From NCBI GenBank assembly GCA_948329865.1, contig OX415249.1:104662786-104726785 (forward strand): DNA of 64,000 nt, read 5' to 3'. Made by a program: the position numbers and the translations under genes. Origin of the DNA: Linaria vulgaris (lineage: Eukaryota; Streptophyta; Magnoliopsida; Lamiales; Plantaginaceae). The notes beneath the pieces were generated by a model. That model ran no database searches, was not told where the DNA came from, and was given only the letters and a program-made list of their open reading frames with translations. Positions 14,583 to 24,444 of the stretch are shown in pieces. Position 1 is the first letter of the stretch; each line of letters starts with the position of its first letter.

Positions 14583-16658
14583 CTAGAGGTATGGTTCGAT
14601 TGTCAATTTCACTTCATACGTATCCCATATTCATTAATACAACACATTCATAGATGACTCGCGTTCGTAACTGCGACGCGCTCCTACACCACTCATATTT
14701 AATTTAAAATACGCTCGTACCAATACATGCTACATATATTACTACACTTGGCTATATCAACCTTTTGACACATGTCACTTTCCATTCACACAGACATGGT
14801 GTAGGAAAATTGGTTCATGGGACCGGGTTTTTGTACAATCGACTTTAGGTCGAGTTTGGTACATGAGTGAATGAAAAATTGATGCTCAACGTTGACTAAT
14901 TAAAGTCAAAAATATTGCATATCAATATTTAATATTTCTATTTTGCGTAAATAGAATTATGTAATTTGAAAGTGCAGGATTTTCTGGAATCAATGCTATG
15001 CGATGTTGGGACAACATTGAGGATAACATTGAAACCAGATAGCCTGTACGAAAACTGTTCTTTAATTGCCAAATTTAAATTTTACCTTTATTCACTTATT
15101 AATAAAGTTCCACGGTTTTAGTTGTTTATGTTTATGTCCAGGAAAGTATATTAATCATAAGGAAAAGCTATGGATGATTCCTTACTTGAAGTTTCCATAA
15201 TTCAAGTTAAGTTGAATAGCCAACTCAACACGATTTGCAAAAGAAGGAAACAATATTGGTGGTTCTCTGCAACTTGATTCTTTCCAGGATTCTCCGATTT
15301 GAAGAAGATGTGTTACCTTGCTAGATCGGTAATAAAGGAAACACATATTCAAGAAAGATATCGAGTTCACAAAGAATCCAAAATTCAACAAGGAAACAAC
15401 AAGAGTTACCAAAACTGTGAACAACGCATCTTGGCGTGCAAGATTCAAGAAATCTATAAAGGATGTGAAGTTCATCAAGATGAATACAAGACAATCATGC
15501 AAAACAATCCGATAGATTAATCATACGTTGTATTGTCTTCGTCTTGCTTTTGCGAAGTTTTTGTATCAACTATTTACGTCTAGTTCATAGAAGTTAAGTA
15601 GTTCGTACTTGTCTACTTCGTTGAGTCCGATCAACAAAGAGCGTGAGTGAATTGTTGTGAGGAATATTTTTGTTAAAACCTTTATGGTTATTTGGCCTAA
15701 GGCTCGGAAGTTTTTAATAATATTGAAAACTTTTTAAAATTATATCTTCTTGTGTTTTTAATTCCGCTGCTTGTTACAATATTCAAGAAGATCACAATTG
15801 AGTTAAGGCAACGCCAACTTAACTCTCAAAGTTGTTGTGTCAATCCACGATCCGAAAATTTCATAATTTTCTGCTATATTTTATATACGGAAAATAAGAA
15901 GCATCAAAGAGATAATTAATTATCTTAGGAAATCTTTCCATAAGATTTACCTATCAGTTTTTTTATAACTGATACGTGTCTACGTTCATCCGAGATCTTT
16001 GCGAGATCTGTAATTATCTGAATTACCTGATTCGTAATCATCTTAACCGTGTTTCTTGGTGACTAAGTCTTCCAACTTTCTCCCCAGCCTAGTCTATAAA
16101 AGGGGTCGCTCCCCATATGATTTTTAATCATCGAAAACAAAAACATACATACATAAAAGGCTTTTCTGCGCAACCAAAGTATTTTTCTCATTGTGTGGTG
16201 GTAGAGGAAAGTTACAGTTCGAGTTCGCGGGGGCAGTCCTTGCTTGTGCACATAATTTTGCTCGTAATCGTTGTATCATGGGAGATAGTCGCTCACATTT
16301 TCTCAAGCACGTAGAGAGGGTGAATCTGTTTTAAAGAAACCGAAAGGTTCCCGACTTCTCGTTTCTTCGTTCATCCAATTCCAATTGAGGTTTGTTTGAT
16401 AACGGTAATTTCGTATCATTGTGATTTTCGTTGATTAATTTTCGTCAATTAATTTTGATATGTCTATTCGTTCATATTTTTAGCACATGGCACCACAAAT
16501 GTCCACACCTCCATTTGACACCTAACATAACACTTGGTACAACTGATGTGCCAAGTGTGAACCTAGCCTTGGCATTTGTCTACATGAAGGATAAAGAGCC
16601 GGGGGGGAGGGGGTTGCGGAGTGGGGAACAAAACAAAACAATGTGAAAAAGAGAGAAT
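14583..16658. other. Unassigned; LTR-like segment about 15840-16480
   Basis: No gene was recognised. At 15840-16480 the text resembles a plant LTR: an upstream AT-rich part, a TATA box (TATAAAAGG near 16095), a GC-richer leader, and 'gatttt/gttgatt' text before 16440. No partner LTR, primer site or coding domain was found nearby. The open frames here overlap each other on both strands and look like chance. Confidence 0.3.
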
Positions 16659-17168
16659 TTGCATGAGAATATTCCAACAAGACATACACATTCACTTTCG
16701 TGGTCACAATTACATTTAACTTTCTCTACAATTTCCGAAATAATCTCAACAAGAATTCTTCACTACAATAATTTGTTTCTCATATACAACAGTGTATTCG
16801 CAATACGTCATGATTACAACATCAAAAAATTACCACTTTTTTCGGGTGGGGTTCCAAAAAAATCAATTCGTTTTCTCCCGTATAGCCACCAAGAAGGAAA
16901 ATTCGCATCAAAATTTATAATTCTTGTTGATTTCAAAATAATTCTACGTCGATTACTTTACTTCCTTGTTTGTTTAGAGTTTAAACTATACTTGGAATAC
17001 AAGGATTTTACGGATTTGACTACGGGTGAAAATTGGCTACTTAAGAAAATTCGACAGTCTGTTGCAACAATTTTGGGATACAAAAGTTGCAACCACAAAT
17101 TCCAGAAGGTTCTTCTCGGTCTTATAAAAGCAAAAGAACTCAAAGCATTTGAAGACGAGTCGTTTAAT
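16659..17168 (+). other. Unidentified 175-codon open frame, cut by the Helitron
   Basis: This is the longest open frame in an otherwise stop-rich region. It reads through residues such as 'VPKKSIRFLPYSHQEG' and ends in a lysine/glutamate-rich stretch ('IKAKELKAFEDESF'). The Helitron-like element starts at 17169, so the last five codons before the stop belong to the transposon and any real 3' part is displaced. I do not recognise a family. It could be an exon remnant or chance. Confidence 0.2.
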
Positions 17169-17480
17169 CTATATACTATTATATAAAGAAACCCATTGTG
17201 ACACCAATCTTTTGATTTCCAACTTTAACCTTTGAGTTTTAGCTATATTGTAAAAGTATACTATTAAATCCCCAAAATAACCTTACAAATTAAGTTAGAC
17301 TAATTAATTACACTATTCATTGTAATTAATGATTTACTTTCCCTATAATATATTTTTCTTCCATTGTTATACTCTAAATTTATGGCACGTTTTATCTAGA
17401 TAAATTTTCTTCTTTAACGCACATAGAATGACATTGAAAAAAGAATTATGCTCGCGGGAACCGCGTGCTCCATTTGCTAG
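17169..17480 (+). mobile_element. Small non-autonomous Helitron-like element (312 bp)
   Basis: The 5' end is TCTATATACTATTATATAAA, a typical plant Helitron start with TC. The 3' end has a GC-rich hairpin (CGCGG, loop GAA, CCGCG at about 17454-17466), then a short spacer and the terminal CTAG (17477-17480). The flanking bases are A (17168) and T (17481), as expected for insertion between A and T without target duplication. No open frame is carried. A diverged inverted copy of most of this sequence is present at 36803-37126. Confidence 0.7.
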
Positions 17481-17499
17481 TAGAATATTATAGGAAGAT

Positions 17500-18081
17500 C
17501 ACTACAACAAAACGCAGCAATTGCATGGAAAAAATTCCATGCAATTGGTCTAATTTTCCATGCAATTGATCAATTGCATGGGAAAAATCTGATGCTAAAA
17601 TCCCATGCTTTTGGTGTCCCGGCAAGAGAATTGCATCGGAAAATTCCGATGCAATAGGTGGCTGCATAGAAATTTTTCTATGCAGAGATGCATAGAAATT
17701 TTCGCATGCAAAAGGTTCTGCATGGAAAAAATCGGATGCAAAGCTGTCCTGCAGCGGAAAAATCCCATGCAACAAAAGCCTGCTTCGGAAATTTTCGATG
17801 CATAACCCGAGAGCGAAGGTGCAACGTGGCGGTACGAGGGAGGTTCGGTAAAAAGGTTTTGCATCCGAAATTTCGGATGCAAACATTTAATAAATCTTTG
17901 CATCCGAAATTTCGGATGCAAAGTGTAAAGGTTCGGTTTTGCATCCGAAATTTCGGATGCAAAGATTTAATAAATCTTTGCATCCGAAATTTCGGATGCA
18001 AAGTATAAAGGTTCGGTTTTGCATCCGAAATTTCGGATGCAAAGATTTAATAAATCTTTGCATCGGAAATTTCGGATGCAA
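17500..18081. repeat. CACTA-1 left terminal repeat and palindrome array A
   Basis: The terminal repeat is followed by many short palindromes of the type GCAT-CGGA-(AT)-TCCG-ATGC or GCATGG..CCATGC. The last 220 bp form a regular array. The perfect palindrome GCATCCGAAATTTCGGATGC starts at 17861, 17900, 17941, 17980 and 18021, and a one-base variant starts at 18060, giving three 80-bp higher-order units with inner spacing of 39 bp. The spacer 'gatttaataaatc' is itself a palindrome. In characterised En/Spm elements the subterminal repeats bind the TNPA protein. Confidence 0.9.
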
Positions 18082-18104
18082 AGTATACAAAATTTTTTTT
18101 AAAA

Positions 18105-18136
18105 AAAGTGGCGGATATTTATCCGCCACTTTTTAA
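18105..18136. repeat. Perfect palindrome in CACTA-1
   Basis: Two arms reading AAGTGGCGGATA and TATCCGCCACTT face each other across two or three bases. The arms differ in sequence from the GCAT-type palindromes around them. The AT-rich stretch 18137-18540 follows and holds no gene. Confidence 0.8.
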
Positions 18137-18549
18137 ATATTTTGTTTTAATTAATATAAAAAATTATTTTAAGTACATTCTTTTAAATTTTAAAGTAATA
18201 TCTATACATAGTTACTTTAAAATTTTCGTATACATAATATTTAAAAAAAAAAAATTTAAACTTGTATTATTAATAAAAATTTGTTATGAAAACTTGTATT
18301 AATATTTATATTTTTCGTATACATATATATTTAAATTTTTCGTATATATACTTATATTTTTTGTATTTATATTTATATTTATTTTTGTCGTATGTTTATT
18401 TATATTTATTATTATTGTATATATATATATTTATTATAAATTTAGAGAAAGAAGAAGTAGAGAGAGAAAGAAGAGAAAAGGGGATGAATGAGAAGTAGAG
18501 AGAGAAAGAATAGAGAATTGAATGAATGAGAAGTGAATGATAAGTGGAG

Positions 18550-18557
18550 TATTTATA
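18550..18557 (-). promoter_or_regulatory. TATA box facing outward in CACTA-1
   Basis: On the minus strand this reads CCCTATAAATACTCC and is followed by about 120 bases of CT-rich leader-like sequence (18430-18545 read in reverse). It points away from the transposase gene towards the left end. Palindrome array B lies just upstream and array A lies downstream. The same layout occurs on the transposase side of CACTA-3 and inside CACTA-2. Promoter activity is inferred from sequence only. Confidence 0.45.
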
Positions 18558-18562
18558 GGGGA

Positions 18563-18800
18563 AGGTTGCAAATTAGCATCCGAAAATTCGGATGCAAGGA
18601 TACTGTTTGCATGGGAATTTTCCTATGCAAAGGATACTGCATCGGAAAATTCCCATGCGACAGATAATGCATGGGAATATTCCCATGCAGCATCATATTT
18701 GCATGGGAAAATTCCCATGCAAAGGATACTGCATGGGAATATTCCTATGCAGCATCTATTGCATAGGAAATTTCCCATGCAAATACAGATTGCTTGGCTG
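18563..18800. repeat. CACTA-1 palindrome array B
   Basis: Six to seven palindromes of the GCATGGGAATATTCCCATGC type (some GCATCGG.. or with one mismatch) are separated by about 10-15 bp such as 'aaaggatact'. They sit immediately upstream of the outward-facing TATA box. Confidence 0.85.
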
Positions 18801-18839
18801 CGTGAATTATTACTATTTATAAAAAGACCCATACTTATT

Positions 18840-19802
18840 AAATTTATATTTACATTTTCGACCCCAAAATATTTTAAACATTGTTCGTTCCGTATTTTTG
18901 ACAAATTTTAAATGTACATATTCCTCATAAGTTTTATTAAAATAGTGGTAAAAAAAAATTGAGGTTTGATGTCATTTTCTATCTTTTGCATAATTAGATA
19001 TTCTACCCCAAATATTTTTTAAACGTCTTTCCATACTCCGATTTTGACAAAATTTTGAAGAACACTTATATTTTTAAGAACATAGCATATGGTAAAAAAC
19101 AATCGACGAGAGGACTTGATTGACACTCTCTACATGTGAAAATACAATTTTAGTATGATAGACTATACTTATATAGGGTTTAGGGTTTAGGGTTTAGGGT
19201 TTAGAGTTGAAGATCATATAGTGTTATATTGTTTATTTGCGTCTTTCATTACTCCGTTTTTTACGATATTCGAAAGAACACTCCTACTTATGGTATAAAA
19301 GATGTTGGTGGAAGAAAAAGTGGATTTCGAGTTGTTTTGCAACTTTTTACTAATTACATGTTCACCCCGAAATGTTTATTTGTGTCTTTCGTTACTCCAT
19401 TTTTTACGATATTTGAAAGAACACTCCTACTTATGGTTTAAAAGATGTTGGTGGAAGAAAAAGTCAAATTTGAGTTGTTTTCCAACTTTTGAATAATTAC
19501 ATTTACAACCCGAAATGTTTATTTGCGTCTTTCGTTATTCCGTTTTTTACTATATTTTAAAGAACACTCCTACTTATGGTTTAGAAGACGTTGGTGGTAG
19601 AAAAAGTCAAATTTGAGTTGTTTTGCAACTTTTGAATAATTACATTTACAACCCGAAATGTTTATTTGCGTCTTTCGTTATTCCGTTTTTTACTATATTT
19701 TAAAGAACACTCCTACTTATGGTTTAGAAGACGTTGGTGGTAGAAAAAGTTAAATTTGAGTTGTTTTGCAACTTTTGAGTAATTACATTTACAACACGAA
19801 AT
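18840..19802. repeat. 143-bp tandem repeat with older decayed copies
   Basis: Four units with an exact 143-bp period begin at 19231, 19374, 19517 and 19660. Each holds 'gtttatttg-gtctttc', 'gaacactcctacttatgg' and 'gttggtgg-agaaaaag'. The region 18840-19090 shows strongly diverged copies of the same blocks ('accccaaatat', 'gaagaacact'), so the array is older and partly eroded at its left. It is non-coding; the open frames inside repeat only because the unit repeats. Confidence 0.85.
19175..19205. repeat. Interstitial telomere-like repeat
   Basis: Four tandem AGGGTTT units, the plant telomere motif, lie between the eroded and the regular copies of the 143-bp repeat inside CACTA-1. Confidence 0.9.
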
Positions 19803-19814
19803 GTTTTTTTTATT

Positions 19815-20215
19815 TTTTGGCATGGAAATATTTCCATGCAATTGCTATAATTTCCATGCGATTGCTTAATGCATGGGAATATTACCATGTTGTGCTCTCT
19901 TGCATGGGAATTTTTCGATGCAATTGCTATAATTTCCATGCAATTGTTCTATGCATGGAAAATTTTCCATGCCAATATCTCTTGCATCGCAATATTGGGA
20001 TTCATAGTCAATCTTTGCATGGGATTTTTTTTATGCAATTGTTATAATTTCCATGCAATTGTTCTATGCATGGAAATTTTTCCATGCAATTGTTCTATGC
20101 ATGGAAATTTTTCCATGCCAATATCTCTTGCATCGCAATTTTGGGATTCATCACCTATCAATGCATGGAAATTTTCCCATGCAAGTAATTATGCATTGAA
20201 AAATTCCCATGCAAA
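19815..20215. repeat. CACTA-1 palindrome array C
   Basis: Palindromes of the GCATGGAAATTTTTCCATGC type alternate with 'aattgctataatttccatgcaatt'-like spacers. A block at 19964-20009 ('ccatgccaatatctcttgcatcgcaat..gggattcat') recurs at 20113-20153. The array ends 26 bp before the transposase promoter TATA, so it may also act as regulatory sequence. Confidence 0.85.
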
Positions 20216-20241
20216 GATGAACTCTACCCCATTGCTCACTC

Positions 20242-20249
20242 TATTTAAG
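20242..20249 (+). promoter_or_regulatory. Probable TATA box of the CACTA-1 transposase gene
   Basis: TATTTAAG precedes a CT- and CA-rich leader (20255-20386). A leader intron is likely at 20387-20488 (GT..TTTTTCAG), which would place the spliced leader directly before the ATG at 20504. Confidence 0.5.
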
Positions 20250-20503
20250 CACTGACGTCCATCCATTTGAATCACTCAACAATTCCTCTTCAATCTCTCA
20301 ATACTTTTTTGAATCTCTCACAAATATAATAAATTTTCTCCTCCGTATGCTCCCTGAAGCTCAATTAAGCTAGCCTACGTTTGAAGGTTTGTTCATCATT
20401 TTTTGTACCTTAGTCAATTATGCATTAATTAAATATTTATGTTTTAATAAATAATTGTTTATTAATTTCGTTTAACGTTATTTTTCAGTAAATATAACGA
20501 AGG

Positions 20504-23500
20504 ATGAGTAATTGGTGGTCTGATCGACGTTGGATGTACGAGAGGCTTGACGAAAACGAACACTTGAATTATCATTTTGAGGTTGGTGTGTCGAACTTTC
20601 TCGATTACGCATTCTCGCATAGTAGTAATTTGAATCGTGGTCGAGCTCGTTGCCCATGTAGAAAATGCACCAACGCCAAATATTTAAATAGGAATACTAT
20701 TCATATGCACTTGTATAAGTGGGGGTTCGTACCACACTATATGATATGGGCTTATCACGGTGAGTTAGGTGACACCTCGGGGGGTAATATACACTCAAAC
20801 GTTGAAATAGGGTCATCATCACATAGTCATGGGGGTCAAGGAGATGACCTAATGAGGAATATGGTCGATGACGCATTTGGCGGTCAATTTCTTAACGTCA
20901 CTTCTAATATGGCAAGTGCAATCGAGGAACCCAATAGTGTGGCAAAAGCTTTTTTTAAAATGCTAAGTGATGCAGAAGAACCTGTATTCATAGGGAGCCC
21001 GACCACTGTACTAAGATGGGTTTCTCAGTTTATGTCGAACAAGGTATCACAAAAGCTTAGTAATGTATCTTGTAACAACACAATAAGAATAATTCACAAC
21101 TTGCTCCCTCATGAATATCGGGATAAAGTACATGAATCTGTTTACCAAATGAAAAAACTAATGAAAAGTTTGGGTCTAGGTGCAAAAACTTATGATGCGT
21201 GCATAAATAACTGTTTCTTGTTCTACGGGGAGTTCGAGTCCATCGAACATACGGCGTGTCCCGTTTGTGAGGAACCTCGTTTCAAACCCTTTCGAAATCC
21301 AAGAAATAGATACAAACCAATCGCTCGTAAGAAGTTGTGGTACTTTCCGCTAACTCCCAGACTCCAACGGTTGTACATGTCTCGATCAATTGCTAAGCAC
21401 ATGACGTGGCATACCAATTGTCGTGAGAATAGGGATCACATGATACATCCGGCATCCGGCCATGCTTGGAAATACTTTGATAATCATCATCCTGATTTTG
21501 CCGCTGAGGATAGAAATGTAAGGCTAGGATTGTGCACCGATGGATTCGCCCCTTTCGGCAGCTCTTCGGGTCCTTATTCTTGTTGGCCTGTCTTTGTAAC
21601 ACCATACAATCTCCCACCAGATATGTGCATGAGACAAGAGTACATATTTTTAAGCCTTATCATTCCTGGCCCTAATAGCCCTGGCAAGAACCTAGATGTT
21701 TTCCTGCATCCCTTGATTGATGAGCTAGTCTCTTTGTGGCAAGTCGGCGTACAGACGTGGGATAGCTGTAGACAACAAAATTTTAAGTTACGCGCTGCTG
21801 TTATGTGGACTATTAGTGATTTCCCAGCGTATGGGATGTTGTCTGGATGGAGTACGCACGGAAAGCTGTCGTGTCCTTATTGTATGGAGTACACGAAAGC
21901 ATTCCAACTTAAGAAGGGTAGGAAGACAAGCTTCTTCGATTGTCATCGCAGATTCCTTCCGTTAGATCACGAATTGAGGCAGAATAATACCGATTTCTAC
22001 AAGGACCACGTAGAGACTGACCCACCTTTGCGTAGGAGGACAGGGGCGGAAATGAAACGTCATGTTGATCGCCTCCCTAATGTCGGTTTCGGAGAAGGAA
22101 GGGGGACCATCCAATGGGCTGGAACGAAGCACAACTGGTGTCGTAGGAGTATATTTTGGGAGCTCCCTTACTGGTCAACAAAATTGATACGTCATAACCT
22201 TGACGTGATGCATTGCGAGAAGAACTTCTTCGACAACATCAAGAATACTGTCATGGATGACCCGGAAAAGACAAAGGACAACATGAATGCGCGTCTGGAT
22301 TTGCGAGAGTATACCAACCGAAGTGAATTGTTTTTAGTGAAGGGATCGGATGGACGCACGCATAAACCTCATGCAATATATTGTCTAACAAAGGATCAGA
22401 AGAGGCAAGTGTGCGAATGGTTGTGCAGTTTGAAGTTTCCCGACGGTTATGCTTCTGATATTGGCCGATGTGTTCAGATGCATAATCTAAAAGTGACCGG
22501 AATGAAAAGTCACGACTGTCATGTCTTTATGCAAAGACTAATTCCTATTGCTTTCAGAGACTTCTTACCAGATGATGTATGGGGTGCGTTAGTAGAGGTC
22601 AGCAACTTTTTTAGGGCATTGTGTGCAACTACCATTCGCAAAACTGATATGGCTCGCCTAGAGGTTGCAATTGTTGAAACAATGTGTAAACTGGAGCTGA
22701 TATTTCCACTAGCATTTTTTGACTCCATGGAGCATCTAGCTATTCATCTTCCATGGGAAGCAAAAATGGGAGGACCGGTGCACTATCGATGGATGTATCC
22801 CTTCGAGAGGTATTCAACAACTGAATTTACAGTTATTTACATTGATTCACTATATCGTTCATATCTAATTTTTGGTTTATATTTTCAGGCGTATGTTCGA
22901 TTTGAAGGGTAGTGTCGGTAACAAGGCGAAGATCGAGGGATCTATTGCTGAAGCGTACCTGACGTTCGAGATGACCAATTTCTGCGATCATTATTTTGAG
23001 CATGATTTCGATACACGTCTGGTCCGACTGGGTAGAAACGAGACAAGAGTTGATCCTAATGATTCTCAACGACTATCCGTCTTTCGAAAGGTCGGTTTGC
23101 CAGTAGGACAAGCGTCTCGCATACGGCGGTTAAGCGCCGTCGAGCTCAAGGCTGCCGAGTTGTATATCTTTTTAAATTGCCCGGAGGTTGAACCCTGGAT
23201 ACGGTTAGTGATAAATAATATATAAATATTTATTAAGTCCTCGTACTAAAATAAATACATTAATTATTTTTCAAATTGTGTTATATCAGTGTTTTCGATG
23301 AAGAGATGTGCGTTGGGTTAGACGATGATGCAATCCATCAAAGACGGAACGATCAATTTGTACGATGGTTCAAGGACATGGTATTCACCAATCGTCGCGA
23401 GTATGATCCGCGTTTGCTAAACCTAGCACTTGGACCAAAGAATCAGGTGATTAGTTGGGAAAATGGCTATGTGGTAAACGGTCTTCGTTTTCACACAGAT

Positions 23501-24178
23501 GGATACGCCGTTGGGAAAAAGACGACGAACAGTGGGGTATGCATGAAGTGGTGCAGTGACGAGCAGGAAGACACATATTTTTACGGGACTTTGACCGAAG
23601 TCCTAGAGCTAGAATACCAAGACCGAGAATCTATCTTCCTTTTCAAATGCATATGGTATGATACCAGCTCTCGTGGTTTGCGAGTCCACCCGTCATACCG
23701 TTTGATCGAGCTTGATCCAACGCGTCGTCTCCCGTCTGGGGAGATCGAACCATTCATTCTAGCAAGCCAAGCGCAACAAGTGTACTATACGCCATATGCA
23801 TGTCAAAAGAACAGACAAAGAAGGGGATGGTGGGTAGTGATTCACACTCCAGCGAGACACGTGGTTGACATGAGTTCTATGACTAATAAAGTGACAGAAG
23901 CTCCAGGAGTTCAAGGTCTACCTGAAACGGTATTCCAAGAAGAAAATGTTCCTGTGTCCGGATTGTTCGTTGACTTTACATCATTTAACTTGACAGAGTT
24001 ATCAGTGGATGGCCAATCTATACCAGTGACAATTGAGGAGGAACCCGTGGCAGTGAGCAGTGGCGAGGATGATGATGACGATGAGGTTGACGAGGATGAT
24101 GACGAGGAGGGGGATGATGAGGAGGGAGAAGAGGAGATGGTCGAAGATAATGACAGTAGCGACCCGAATTATGTTTAG
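20504..24178 (+). CDS. TNPD-like CACTA transposase, three exons, open
   Basis: This gene would cut and move the CACTA element. Exons are 20504-22809, 22889-23203 and 23290-24178, all with GT..AG introns. The summed coding length is 3510 bp (1169 aa) with no internal stop. The ATG follows a likely leader intron. Residues 5-90 form the Transpos_assoc domain with a cysteine cluster (C50, C52, C55). The Transposase_21-type core follows, with LGLCTDGFAPF (D346), ISDFPAYGML (D439), a CPYC pair, and HNLDVMHCEKN (D567, E572). The acidic residues named are the likeliest catalytic candidates, but I cannot assign them with certainty. DUF4218-like sequence covers about 620-770 ('SHDCHVFMQRLIP', 'MEHLAIHLPWEAK') and DUF4216-like sequence about 930-1010. 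The C-terminal 35 residues are almost all D and E. It converges with the minus-strand gene ending at 24445. Confidence 0.92.
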
Positions 24179-24444
24179 TTCTAATATGTACTTGTATTTC
24201 AATTTTCAACTTCTCATGTATGGTTTCATTGTATTGTTCGACTATGTCTTAATTTTGTAATTTGTTTTATTTTTTTATTTAATAACAACTTAAAAATGAA
24301 ACTTAGGAAAAGTAAAAATAAGGACACCACGACAAATAACAATAGACCCAATAACAAGAGTCCCAATAACAAGAGTCCCAATAAAAATAACATACTTGGA
24401 ATAAAAATTACAATAACAAACATAACACATAAGATCCACAATAT

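Noticed and set aside
17488..18136. Overlapping open frames with repeated 'MHPKFRMQ'-type peptides on both strands
   Set aside because: They are by-products of the palindrome array: each palindrome reads similarly on both strands and the 80-bp unit shifts frame.
17515..20215. Repeat-spacer layout resembling a CRISPR array
   Set aside because: The units are imperfect palindromes with short variable spacing inside a plant CACTA element with matching ends. There are no cas genes and the repeats differ from one another.
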